Shown here piece by piece: positions 18,933 to 27,612 of a stretch of DNA of 64,000 bases. The notes under the pieces were generated by a model. That model ran no database searches and was not told the DNA's origin. It was given only the letters and a program-made list of their open reading frames with translations. This stretch comes from Chitinophaga jiangningensis. Its GTDB lineage: Bacteria; Bacteroidota; Bacteroidia; Chitinophagales; Chitinophagaceae. The stretch is taken from NCBI RefSeq assembly GCF_900142605.1, contig NZ_FRBL01000002.1, positions 310,001 to 374,000 on the forward strand, in the 5' to 3' direction. The first letter of the stretch is position 1; every line of letters starts with the position of its first letter. The position numbers were made by a program, and so were the translations under genes.

Positions 18933-19196
18933 CTAAAAATATATTTGAGCATCTAAGTTGGAATTATCATCCGGGTTGCGCATAGGTTCCCATTGCGGAT
19001 AAACAATGGACCACTGTTTATTCATTCGTGTTATTGGAAATCTTTCACCCAGCTGATGCGCCAATTGTTCATTATCGATTGCTTTTGCCAAACCGTTTAA
19101 ATAATTTGATTTACTGAGTAATCTTTCTGGTTTGTCATAACGGGCATAGTACGCCTGTCTTCTTTTAACAAACCACAATACAAAATATTTGAACAT
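18933..19196 (-). CDS. Unrecognised small protein (lanthipeptide-cluster edge, copy 1)
   Basis: 87 residues, starting MFKYFVLWFVKRRQAYYARYD. The N-terminal hydrophobic-basic stretch resembles that of the following gene, suggesting distant tandem paralogues. The rest is polar, with WSIVYPQWEPMRNPDD near the end; no cysteine. It starts 11 bases after the stop of the three-helix membrane protein and is therefore probably co-transcribed with it. No family recognised. Confidence 0.5.
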   Translation of the reverse strand: MFKYFVLWFVKRRQAYYARYDKPERLLSKSNYLNGLAKAIDNEQLAHQLGERFPITRMNKQWSIVYPQWEPMRNPDDNSNLDAQIYF

Positions 19197-19207
19197 ACTT
19201 TATTACT

Positions 19208-19741
19208 TTAATAATGAAATAAATAATACCAAAAATTCAATAGAAAAAAAACGAGTGTTAGGATTGAGTACCTGATTCCTAGTTGCAAATACCTTTGCTT
19301 ATTCAACAATAGGTAGGCATGCTCTTCCAACACTCTTTCTAAATCATACAAGTATAATTTTTTGAGCACCTCATTGATAGATGTTTCCAGCGCTATTTCG
19401 TCAGCAGGTATTCTCTCTATTAAGTAATCTTTGATTTCGCTATAGTAACGTTTAGGCAGGTATATCACAAATAAATCTCCCGTAATAATGAGCGAAATTG
19501 CGTAACGTATAGAAATGATAAGCGAGCAACTAAACAACAGAAATAGCACAGCCAACATCCAATCCACACTCCCTCCCTTTAGCAACTGCTTAACAACCGG
19601 TACACTCGCAGCCATCAGTACAGAATAAAACACAAACAACATACTAAACCGCGAAGTCATCTGCTGGGCTAACGACGCATACTCCGCACATCGCTTCTCA
19701 TTCAGCTCAATGAGAAAATCATTATCATAAAAAGATTTCAT
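19208..19741 (-). CDS. Three-helix membrane protein of unknown function
   Basis: 177 residues from the ATG at 19741 (MKSFYDNDFLIELNEKR); the longer frame uses a TTG at 19774. Hydrophobic helices at roughly residues 34-52 (SMLFVFYSVLMAASVPVV), 62-88 and 155-174 (YSILTLVFFLLNFWYYLF), with a helical cytosolic section between the second and third. The two-helix-then-soluble pattern recalls SLATT-like membrane effectors, but similarity is only in shape. Its place directly behind a LanB gene also allows a producer-immunity role. No firm assignment. Confidence 0.6.
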   Translation of the reverse strand: MKSFYDNDFLIELNEKRCAEYASLAQQMTSRFSMLFVFYSVLMAASVPVVKQLLKGGSVDWMLAVLFLLFSCSLIISIRYAISLIITGDLFVIYLPKRYYSEIKDYLIERIPADEIALETSINEVLKKLYLYDLERVLEEHAYLLLNKQRYLQLGIRYSILTLVFFLLNFWYYLFHY

Positions 19742-19888
19742 ACAGGTTAAGTTTTTCACAATGGTTATAATCAAATGTAAGTAGTTCTAACTAATTTCGG
19801 CTGTTCATTTTCATTCGCGAAAAAATGATCTGTTCATTATCATTCATTTTGGCTGGAAAGCATTGACTATAGCGTAAAGATGCGTTTT

Positions 19889-22885
19889 TTACACCTTTTT
19901 GCGGGATCTCGCTAACATAGAAGCATAGTACTTGGCAGCATAATAATACAACTCGCATTCGGCCCTGCGCTGCTCCACCGCAAACAGCCGGTTAATAAAC
20001 ATATGCACATAACTCCCCGCTAAGCTTAATACAGACGGCGCCATACCGGTGCGCTCCGCAGCCCTGCGTATTTTTTCCAGCAATGCCTGCTGTACTGCAT
20101 CAACCGGCAGTCCCATACACGCCGCTATTTCTTTTTGCAGCAAACGATAATTACGGTCCAGTTCCAGCTTCATTGCGGCATCATTTTCTTTCCCCAACTC
20201 TCTGCTGAAACCCTGAAAATGCCGCTCCGCCAAATAAGCCCGTTGCTCCAACGTTAAGTCCAGCCCCGCGAAATAAGCCGCCAGTCCGGTTAACCCCGCC
20301 AGCTGCCTGTTGGCACCAGCATCCAGCAACCGTACCACCTCACTGCTATCCCGGTCAAATACCATCTCCGATAGCAACATTGTTTTCTCCCCATAACGCT
20401 CCACTTCCCGCTCGTAAGTATCCAGCATCACCTGCGCAATTTTCCCCGCCCTTGTTTCCCTGTTAAACAACGCATAAAAAACCTGCATCACTGCTGCCAC
20501 CTCCTGCTTACGCTTCACCTGTACCCGCACACGTACATGAAATGCAGGATCATAATAACGGATGAAAAACCATTTTACCACCAGGCCGCTCTTCTTCAAC
20601 TTTGCCACCAAAGGCGCCAGCCGCGCAGTAATCAGCGTATCAGCATAATTAACGCTGGTATATAGTTTAAAATATACCCACTCCGACCCGGGAATGAATA
20701 CACGCTCCACGCTGCCGCTCAGTAAATAGTGCCTGCCCGGCACGGACAGTACCTCCCGCTGCCTTGTGAGTGGCAATATGTATTCATTGTTATAATGTAA
20801 ACCCTCATTTGTAACAGGTGAAACACCTGTCATTACAGTACTTTCCACCAGTTTTATCCGCTCACGATGCTCCAGCTCCCTGCATAAAAACTCAATGGTC
20901 AGTTCCGAGTATGTATCCAGTATCAGCTTATTATCCCCCTCCACATATTCTATAAACGCCGGTAAACCACATTGCTCCAGGTACCCCTGCAACAGCGCTG
21001 GCGTAAGCTTTCCGGTAGTTACTGCGCCAACTGTTATTTGCCAGGTGGCAGGGGATAAAATCACATTTTCATATCGTACACGCGGCAAAAAGCTATCCTG
21101 GCTCATACGCTCCCAACTCCACCCCACTACAGCCCGCAGGCCCTGAAACTGTAAATCACAGAGAAAATTATATACAGGCAAGGTAGTATCAGAACTGAAG
21201 TTATGCGCGGACGATAACCGCGGTACCACCTCCTTTCCAAGGCTGCGCGAAAATAATATCACCCGTTCATCCTCCACCTTCAGGTATAAATCCTGTAAGG
21301 ACAACTGCTGCTCCTGCGGCCTCGACGATCTCGCCAGAAAAGGAATTTCATACGCCCTCACATGCGGACGGGTTAAAATATTGCCGATCCTGGGCTGCGG
21401 CAGATGCACGATCTCCGCGAAAATCTTATCGGGATGCAATTGCTCTTCCTCTTGCAGTGCAGCCTTTACCCAGTCCTCCAACTGCGCATCCAAATGGCAA
21501 AACCGGCCCAGTAAGTTGGCTGCGGACGGACCGGCGGCAGCACTCAACAGTATATCCTTTTCCGTTAGCTTAAACAGCACATACATGGAATCAGGCAACT
21601 CCGAAGCCGTTGGCAACGGAAACTTTTCCAACGCTGCATCGGTGATTACAATCTCCTGGTGCTGGTGCAATTTCGCTTCCAGCAACTTTTCCATCTTATA
21701 CCGTGATACCTGCTCCTGTTGTGGCGTCACTGTGTCCAGGGCGGACAATTTCTTGTAGTCAATTCCAATATCCGGGTCCAGTGCTTTCAACAGTGGCACC
21801 GACTGCCGGTCGTATTTTTTGATAAATGCCTCCCGGAAAGCATTCACTTTACCAGTAGCGGTTCCGGACGTACCCAGCCGGGAAACCGCCCGCAATGCCC
21901 GCTTCACGTCTGCAACCACTTTGCTGTCCAGCGTATTTATGGTACACGGGCGACCGGCATCTACCTGAAAAACCTGGTTTTCCTGCCTGGGCACCAATAA
22001 CGCATTTACCTGCTGACGCAAATGCAGGTAAGGCGCCAGCCCCCTATCCCCTTTAATGGCTGCCGCCAGGGCATGAACATTCACTAACCCTGCCATCATC
22101 GGATGCGTCACTTTCATCTCCCTTAATTTCTCCAACAACTCCTCCAGATAACCCTTACCCGTTACATTAGGTTCCAGCTCCATCACCAGCAACTGGTTTT
22201 CAATCAGGGTATCCACGTAAGCGGTGGATTCCAACTCATCATACCCCTGCTCCCTTACCAACACCACCAGATCACGATACCTGCAACCAGCCCTGGTGGC
22301 CCGTAACAGGTAACTGATCATTTCATCCTCTTTAATCTCGGCAATTGTATGGGACTTAATACCATTGGAGGTGTAACCTACTTCAATATAACGGAGCCGG
22401 TTACCCGAAGCGTAAATCGTTTTATTGGGAACAAATACTGACTGCTGCTTCACTTCCGGCATTTTCAGCAGTTCAGTCATCACGTCATAGAGGTAAGCCA
22501 TATCCAGCCGCACATGGCGCTGCATCCCCAGCTTACTGAATTGCACCGCTGTTTGCTCACTCACTACTCCCGTGCTGCCGGCAGCAAAAATACCGAAGGG
22601 CGTACAGCGGTAACAGCTGCGGGTATAATACTTCAGGAGCGACCATTCCAGTTTCGCTATGGCGCGTGAATCCGTTAGTTCCCCATCCAGGTACTTCTGC
22701 ACCTGACCGTAAAAATCAGGGGAGGCCAGGTACAGCGCCTCTTTAAAGTCAGCCGATTCCAGTATACCACTAAATACTTTATATCTCTCCCCACCCCTTA
22801 AACGAACATAAAATTCCTGCAGTTGCTCCAGGGAATACAAGGGTGTACGCAAAAAAAAGAAACCTGCTTTATAGGACTCAAACAT
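19889..22885 (-). CDS. Lantibiotic dehydratase LanB, full length (second copy of the cluster)
   Basis: 998 residues. LanB enzymes dehydrate Ser/Thr of a precursor peptide by transferring glutamate from glutamyl-tRNA-Glu and then eliminating it. The N-terminal glutamylation domain has LYLASPDFYGQVQKYL and the hallmark CTPFGIFAAG (near residue 95), plus LPQPRIGNILTRPHVRAYEIPFL and VVPRLSSAHNF. The C-terminal elimination domain begins near residue 735 with GSEWVYFKLYTS and contains WFFIRYYDPAFHVRVRVQ, its conserved arginine/histidine motif. Both domains are fused, unlike split LanB systems. It lies 128 bases after the LytTR regulator gene and serves, by position, the precursor at 26457-26651; it could also act with the other LanB. 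Confidence 0.93.
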   Translation of the reverse strand: MFESYKAGFFFLRTPLYSLEQLQEFYVRLRGGERYKVFSGILESADFKEALYLASPDFYGQVQKYLDGELTDSRAIAKLEWSLLKYYTRSCYRCTPFGIFAAGSTGVVSEQTAVQFSKLGMQRHVRLDMAYLYDVMTELLKMPEVKQQSVFVPNKTIYASGNRLRYIEVGYTSNGIKSHTIAEIKEDEMISYLLRATRAGCRYRDLVVLVREQGYDELESTAYVDTLIENQLLVMELEPNVTGKGYLEELLEKLREMKVTHPMMAGLVNVHALAAAIKGDRGLAPYLHLRQQVNALLVPRQENQVFQVDAGRPCTINTLDSKVVADVKRALRAVSRLGTSGTATGKVNAFREAFIKKYDRQSVPLLKALDPDIGIDYKKLSALDTVTPQQEQVSRYKMEKLLEAKLHQHQEIVITDAALEKFPLPTASELPDSMYVLFKLTEKDILLSAAAGPSAANLLGRFCHLDAQLEDWVKAALQEEEQLHPDKIFAEIVHLPQPRIGNILTRPHVRAYEIPFLARSSRPQEQQLSLQDLYLKVEDERVILFSRSLGKEVVPRLSSAHNFSSDTTLPVYNFLCDLQFQGLRAVVGWSWERMSQDSFLPRVRYENVILSPATWQITVGAVTTGKLTPALLQGYLEQCGLPAFIEYVEGDNKLILDTYSELTIEFLCRELEHRERIKLVESTVMTGVSPVTNEGLHYNNEYILPLTRQREVLSVPGRHYLLSGSVERVFIPGSEWVYFKLYTSVNYADTLITARLAPLVAKLKKSGLVVKWFFIRYYDPAFHVRVRVQVKRKQEVAAVMQVFYALFNRETRAGKIAQVMLDTYEREVERYGEKTMLLSEMVFDRDSSEVVRLLDAGANRQLAGLTGLAAYFAGLDLTLEQRAYLAERHFQGFSRELGKENDAAMKLELDRNYRLLQKEIAACMGLPVDAVQQALLEKIRRAAERTGMAPSVLSLAGSYVHMFINRLFAVEQRRAECELYYYAAKYYASMLARSRKKV

Positions 22886-23013
22886 GCAAATAAGTTTAGG
22901 TCAGGAACAGACAAACAACACCAGGGTAACATCTTATCTAAAAATCAAACCACGCACTAACCACAAAAGGCAGCACGAATACAGGTTTTTCAGCAGGAAA
23001 GGTGTGAGGGTAA

Positions 23014-23742
23014 TTATTGCATCATCTTCTCTTTCATCATCTCCAAAAATGCCGGCTTATAGGTTTCGCCCAGCAGGATATCTGCTTTGATATTTTTCAG
23101 CTGGATCTGATTGCCTTCTATACCACAAATTTTAGGTACGGCCACAATAAACGACTTATGTATGCGCATAAAATACTTACGTGGCAAACGATCTTCGAGG
23201 TCCTTCATATTCAGCAGCGCCATGGTTTTAACGCCGTTATGATGAATGGCCACATAGTTTTTCATCCCTTCGATGTAGTCAATATCCGGGAGGTTAACTT
23301 TCAGCATTTTCCCTTTTAATTCTGTTTTTACAAAGATGTAATCTTCGTACTGCGAATCGTCGCTTGCCGGCAAAGGCGCGCTGCTGGCAGCCAGCACGGT
23401 AAGTGCCCTTTGGGCAGCCTTCAGGAAACGGGGAAATGGAATTGGCTTCAGCAGATAGTCGATTACTTCCAGGTCGAAGCTGTCTGCCGCAAACTCGCTG
23501 TAGGCGGTCGTCAGGATCACCCTGGATTTGCCCTGGATAGTTTTAATAAAATCAATGCCGGATATTTCAGGCATCTGGATATCCAGAAAAATGAGGTCGA
23601 CCTTTTGTGTACTCAGGATTTTCAGTGCCTCCAGCGGGTCGGTAGTGGTATGCACCAGGTTCAGAAAAGAGGTTTGCTTTACGTAGTGTACTAATATGTC
23701 AATAGCGTGTTGTTCATCATCTACTATCAAACAATTAATCAT
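23014..23742 (-). CDS. LytTR-family response regulator
   Basis: 242 residues. Receiver domain at 1-120 with the acidic pair DDEQ, the phosphorylation aspartate in DLIFLDIQMPEISG, and the conserved Lys of LLKPIPFPRFLKA. DNA-binding LytTR domain at about 135-240 (IFVKTELKGKMLKVNLPDIDYIEGMKNYVAIHH, then RIHKSFIVAVPKI). Its start overlaps the end of the kinase gene by four bases (ATGA), so the two are translationally coupled. LytTR pairs often control peptide bacteriocin production; the shared promoter motif reported here is a candidate target. Confidence 0.95.
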   Translation of the reverse strand: MINCLIVDDEQHAIDILVHYVKQTSFLNLVHTTTDPLEALKILSTQKVDLIFLDIQMPEISGIDFIKTIQGKSRVILTTAYSEFAADSFDLEVIDYLLKPIPFPRFLKAAQRALTVLAASSAPLPASDDSQYEDYIFVKTELKGKMLKVNLPDIDYIEGMKNYVAIHHNGVKTMALLNMKDLEDRLPRKYFMRIHKSFIVAVPKICGIEGNQIQLKNIKADILLGETYKPAFLEMMKEKMMQ

Positions 23743-24896
23743 ATCATTTTTAGTTTGTGGTTAATGTCGGGTTCAAGGGTTTGGGTGGTTACACCACTTT
23801 TACTGTCGTTGAAATAGATATATAGGTTTGTAAAGTAAAACTCATTATTCTCCCCACTGCTGCCGGTTTCAAACTGGTAGTTGTGGTTATAGGTCCAGTT
23901 GAGCCGCCTCCTGATATTTTCCACACCAATACCATGGGATAACTCTTTCGGGCCTTTCTTCTTTTTATTATAAGTGCTGAACAACAGGCTGGTACGGGAT
24001 TCATTCACTTCCAAAACTAACTTCACAGGGTACCCGGCATCGGTTAACTCGCCATGTTTGAAGGCATTTTCAACCAGGGTAATCAGTACCAGCGGAATAA
24101 TTTTCAGTCCGGTAATATCTCCTTTGATCTCCAAATCCAGGTGCAATTTGTGACTAAACCGCAACTGGTTGATCCTGATCACATTTTTCAAATGCTCTAC
24201 TTCTTTTACCAGCGACACCGTACCGGTATCGTCGCCTGATTCCAGCGAATAGCGCATTATTTCCGACAAGGTAAGAATTCCTTCCGAAAGTTCTGCACCA
24301 CATGCCAGGGATTTAGCATAAAAAAAGTTGAGGGTGTTATGTAAAAAGTGTGGGTTGATTTGTGCGCGCAAAAAAGCGTGTTCCGCCTGTAAGTGCTCCT
24401 GCTCTACTTTCAGCTTTTGAAGCTCCACGTTTTTAAGTTGCTTAGCTCTGCGTACCGCCTGTATAGCAAAATAATAGCCGAGCGCATAAGAGGCATATAT
24501 GGCATATGCCCAAAAGGTGCCCACCAGCAGATTGACCAGCCGAAACGCAGGAATTGGTGCTTCAGGGTTAATAATACCTAAGAACACATAGCCCGTTAAA
24601 TAGTAGACATTCATCATGCAGCAGAAAAGGAGCACCTCTGCCAACGGAAGAAACCAGCGATATTTCCGGCGTTGTGCAAATTGCATGAGCACATAATAAT
24701 GCCCGTAGAATATCATTACCGGGGGCAAATGCGTCACAATAACGTCCAGAATGTGAAGCTTATAACCAGGGATAACAAATACACCCTTCAGGGTACCCAG
24801 AGAAATATATACTACCCAGGCCAATATATGAATCAGCACATGGTTGTACTTCCTGAGAGAAGTAATGAGGGAGGATATAAAGCGGTTGACAATCAT
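23739..24896 (-). CDS. LytS-type sensor histidine kinase
   Basis: 385 residues. Four hydrophobic helices in the first 155 residues, a short coiled coil (RRAKQLKNVELQKLKVEQEHLQAEHAFLRAQ), then the His_kinase motif QINPHFLHNTLNFFYAKSL with the phospho-accepting histidine, and an ATPase end with LVENAFKHGEL and GIGVENIRRRL. No extracellular sensor domain of size is present, as in peptide-sensing kinases of this class. Coupled to the LytTR regulator and embedded in the lanthipeptide cluster, so it may sense the mature peptide or envelope stress; this is inference. Confidence 0.94.
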   Translation of the reverse strand: MIVNRFISSLITSLRKYNHVLIHILAWVVYISLGTLKGVFVIPGYKLHILDVIVTHLPPVMIFYGHYYVLMQFAQRRKYRWFLPLAEVLLFCCMMNVYYLTGYVFLGIINPEAPIPAFRLVNLLVGTFWAYAIYASYALGYYFAIQAVRRAKQLKNVELQKLKVEQEHLQAEHAFLRAQINPHFLHNTLNFFYAKSLACGAELSEGILTLSEIMRYSLESGDDTGTVSLVKEVEHLKNVIRINQLRFSHKLHLDLEIKGDITGLKIIPLVLITLVENAFKHGELTDAGYPVKLVLEVNESRTSLLFSTYNKKKKGPKELSHGIGVENIRRRLNWTYNHNYQFETGSSGENNEFYFTNLYIYFNDSKSGVTTQTLEPDINHKLKMI

Positions 24897-24970
24897 CCTG
24901 GATGGTCTTAATTACGGAATTCTGTTATCAAGATATCAAAATAAAATTGATATTTAATCAACCTGCGGGT

Positions 24971-26404
24971 TCATTTTCCGGGATCGGATTTCCAAACTTC
25001 CTCTACCCAATCGGGTATATCTTCACTGATCAGCACATCCGGCACAATGCCTAAATTATCTAGTGGCTCATCAGGCAGGCGGTTACTGCTGCTGGTGGGA
25101 TACCGTAACACAAATATGCTGCATGGCATAGGCGTAGCCAAAACATCTGTATAATCCACGGCGCCCATGGTATGGGCTCCATACAGGGTAACCTTGCTGC
25201 TCTGCTTGGCCTTCAGCAAAAACATTTCGGCACTGCTGGCGCAGTTGCCGTTAATAATAATGGCCACACGGGCAGGGTATTTTCGTGCAGCCGGCAGCGT
25301 GATCGTATCATCCGGCCACAGGTTAAAATACTCGCCCACATGTTGCTGCAGCGTTGCCAGCTCTTTCCTGAAAACAGCCTTCATGCTATCGCTCACGTTA
25401 GGGTACTCGGTAATGCTGTAATAATCGCGGATATTTTCCGGGGTAGCCCTTACCCGCGAGCCTCGGGTAACAATAGGCCGGGTATAGATATAAGGAAGGA
25501 TGTTTTCGAAGCACAGCACAGACCCGCCGCTGTTATTGCGGAGGTCAATAATGAGGCGCCGTGTGGTGGCCAGGATATCCGCATTTTGCCGGATCAGGCT
25601 ATCAATCATGGGTTTATAGGCCAGTCCGAAGCTGGGCATCGTAAGCAGACAATTATTCTTATCCAGCACACGGAATACGGGCTCCCGCTGCCGGGCAGCC
25701 GAAACCGCCGTATAGCCGGCGCCGTTATCTCCCGATACCACCTTATGCCATACTCCATAAATACCCATATGAATGGTGGTTCCGGTGATGGTTGCCGGTG
25801 GCAGCAACAGGGTATGATCCCTGGTATAAAATGCGATTATGCGGTAATTATCCCCGGTTTTGCGCAATTTCATCTTGATTTGACCCGGCAGCCAGAAGAT
25901 GCTGTCCGCCCGGAGGATGAAACCCGAAAACAGGGTACTATCCTCCTGCTGCTCCTTTTTAATCCCTATCCGGTAGATTTTCGTTTCATCTTCCCAGATA
26001 CCTTCTATAGTATCCAGTGCAGGCGCATTCCGCGCCAGGTAGGCGGTGAATGTTTCCGGAGATTCGGCAACCGTTTCCGCCTGCCGGAAAGCTCTCCGGA
26101 TAATATCATAGTTACTGGTATCTTCTTTAATAAACACATTCATATGCAGGTCCCGGAAAAACCGGAGCCAGGTGCGTAATACTCCCAGGCACTGATAGGT
26201 GTTGGACTGCTCAGCCACCTGAAGGAGACTGTCTGTCAATTCCGCGAAACGTTGCTGATTGGATGGTGTTACCTTATCATCATACCCTGCATAGTTCTGC
26301 TGCACCTTTTGCACCATAAAGCGAAAATCCTGTCCGCAGTTACAGTCCTGCCCCTGCAGGGCATTATAAGTCAGCAAAAGGAAGAGGGTGACGTAATATT
26401 TCAT
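24971..26404 (-). CDS. Secreted S41-family serine protease
   Basis: 477 residues from the ATG at 26404, giving the signal peptide MKYYVTLFLLLTYNALQGQ; a longer frame runs back to 26467 inside the precursor gene. The C-terminal half is an S41 (tail-specific protease) domain: LLTMPSFGL, LIIDLRNNSGGSV, and the catalytic region INGNCASSAEMFLLKAKQS, with serine in ASSAE and lysine four to five residues on, then GAHTMGAVDY. No PDZ domain is clear. It starts 52 bases after the stop of the lone precursor gene, so it is probably co-transcribed; it could cleave that leader outside the cytoplasm, degrade the product for self-protection, or be a passenger. Confidence 0.88.
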   Translation of the reverse strand: MKYYVTLFLLLTYNALQGQDCNCGQDFRFMVQKVQQNYAGYDDKVTPSNQQRFAELTDSLLQVAEQSNTYQCLGVLRTWLRFFRDLHMNVFIKEDTSNYDIIRRAFRQAETVAESPETFTAYLARNAPALDTIEGIWEDETKIYRIGIKKEQQEDSTLFSGFILRADSIFWLPGQIKMKLRKTGDNYRIIAFYTRDHTLLLPPATITGTTIHMGIYGVWHKVVSGDNGAGYTAVSAARQREPVFRVLDKNNCLLTMPSFGLAYKPMIDSLIRQNADILATTRRLIIDLRNNSGGSVLCFENILPYIYTRPIVTRGSRVRATPENIRDYYSITEYPNVSDSMKAVFRKELATLQQHVGEYFNLWPDDTITLPAARKYPARVAIIINGNCASSAEMFLLKAKQSSKVTLYGAHTMGAVDYTDVLATPMPCSIFVLRYPTSSSNRLPDEPLDNLGIVPDVLISEDIPDWVEEVWKSDPGK

Positions 26405-26456
26405 TGGGCCGGCCTTTAGAAAATAATGGTTGGAAAATGATTTACGAAAGCGGGGC

Positions 26457-26651
26457 TCACAATACACTAAGGGAAGTAATGGTCAGTGTGTTTGTCACAT
26501 CGCACTCCGGACGGGTAGAACCAAACTGCTGTGCGCTGGCATTGTTATTACCATCCCAGATCTTGTTTACAGGGGATTTATCCAGGGATACTACAGTGAT
26601 CTTACCTAAGCTCAGAGGGCGTTTTTTGATAGATTTGATTTTCTGTTCCAT
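26457..26651 (-). CDS. Class I lanthipeptide precursor, non-Gly-Gly type
   Basis: 64 residues. The leader (KKRPLSLGKITVVSLDK) shows the L-S-L-x-K-x-T-[IV] pattern of Bacteroidota class I lanthipeptide leaders. The C-terminal core is rich in Ser/Thr (STRPECDVTNTLTITSLSVL) but has only one cysteine, so at most one (methyl)lanthionine could form and several dehydrated residues could remain. No GG or GA cleavage site is present, unlike the other precursors of the cluster. First gene of its own unit, with a promoter candidate upstream and the S41 protease gene next. Small size and position support it being real. Confidence 0.78.
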   Translation of the reverse strand: MEQKIKSIKKRPLSLGKITVVSLDKSPVNKIWDGNNNASAQQFGSTRPECDVTNTLTITSLSVL

Positions 26652-26726
26652 AGCGTTTTTTAGATTTGGTAGTTAGAAATAGGTTTTGATTTTCAATGTT
26701 TTCCGGAGTAATTCCGTTTGTTGAAA

Positions 26727-26768
26727 TAAAAGTAGACCTATTGGCAGAGGCGGTATAAAACGATACAC
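26727..26768 (-). promoter_or_regulatory. Candidate promoter of the second lanthipeptide unit
   Basis: Read on the minus strand: the motif GTGTATCGT (26768-26760), 25 bases, then TACTTTTA (26734-26727), which matches the -7 box TAnnTTTG except for the last base. The same motif stands at the same distance from the -7 box of the receptor-gene promoter at 37855-37896. The GATAC-AC-GTATC stretch at 26763-26774 is itself a small palindrome. No clear -33 TTG is present, as expected for an activator-dependent promoter. It lies in the 178-base gap between the HlyD-like gene and the precursor gene. Confidence 0.5.
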
Positions 26769-26829
26769 GTATCCCCCGATTCGAAGTACCAATACCCCGA
26801 AAACGCTCTTTTTAACTACCAAATCCTGC

Positions 26830-27543
26830 TCAGTTCAGGAAACTGAGTATACGCTGGATGAGCCGTTTGTTAGCCGTCACTATTTCTGCCCGGCCATCCA
26901 TAGCTTTATATATATCGAGTGGTTTTTGATAACTGGAGATGTTACCGTCTTTCAGCTGTATATCTATCGAAACGGCTCCATTGCCCGCCGGCAGCGGCCT
27001 TGATAATACCTTTCCTGCCAGTTTCCCAAACTCGCCGCTGGGATAGTCGTTCAGGTGGATGGATACCTCCTGCCCTATCTGCACTTTTCCTGCGCCTGCA
27101 GATGGCAGTGTAACGGTGGTAAGGTAGTCGCCATGTTCAGGCAGTATACTAAGTATCAGGGTAGGTTTTGTATAGATGATATGGCTGTCGGTACTACGTT
27201 CGAATACCACCTTACCCGCTGCCGGGGCGGCAATAGTATCTCCCCCGGAATGCAAAAGCAGCGCCTGCCCCTTAGTTACCACCTGCCCGTTTTGCACCAG
27301 CGTGCTTTGAATACTCCCGTTGTTAATGGTAACGGAGGTCGGTGCCTGCAGCGGCGCCACAGTTACCTTGCCCGTAATAATATCCGGGTAACGGATCAAA
27401 CCGGACAACGTAAGAAACAACAATATCACTGCGAACAAGAGGATGTTACCCCAGCGCATCATAAAGGAAGGCCCCGCCCCCAGCACTTCATTGACTTCTT
27501 CACTCATCAGCGAGCTTTCCAGTGGTATATGTTTGACTGACAT
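26830..27543 (-). CDS. Short HlyD-like adaptor protein of the lanthipeptide exporter
   Basis: 237 residues from the ATG at 27543 (MSVKHIPLESSLMSEEV); the frame extends to 27585 with no support. One membrane helix at about 30-50 (ILLFAVILLFLTLSGLI), then a biotinyl-lipoyl-like barrel in two halves (TVAPLQAPTSVTINNGSI; KGQALLLHSGGDTIAAPAAGKV) and a C-terminal beta domain. Typical HlyD adaptors have about 400 residues with a long coiled-coil hairpin; that hairpin is absent here. It follows the C39 ABC exporter gene by 69 bases and probably joins it to the envelope. Confidence 0.88.
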   Translation of the reverse strand: MSVKHIPLESSLMSEEVNEVLGAGPSFMMRWGNILLFAVILLFLTLSGLIRYPDIITGKVTVAPLQAPTSVTINNGSIQSTLVQNGQVVTKGQALLLHSGGDTIAAPAAGKVVFERSTDSHIIYTKPTLILSILPEHGDYLTTVTLPSAGAGKVQIGQEVSIHLNDYPSGEFGKLAGKVLSRPLPAGNGAVSIDIQLKDGNISSYQKPLDIYKAMDGRAEIVTANKRLIQRILSFLN

Positions 27544-27612
27544 AAAAAAATATTTTGAATATTTATGGATGATACCGCATGGCACACCAGGTATGCCATG
27601 CGGAATGATGCG

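Noticed and set aside
25172..26179. 335-codon plus-strand frame
   Set aside because: Antisense shadow of the S41 protease gene; no protein-like features.
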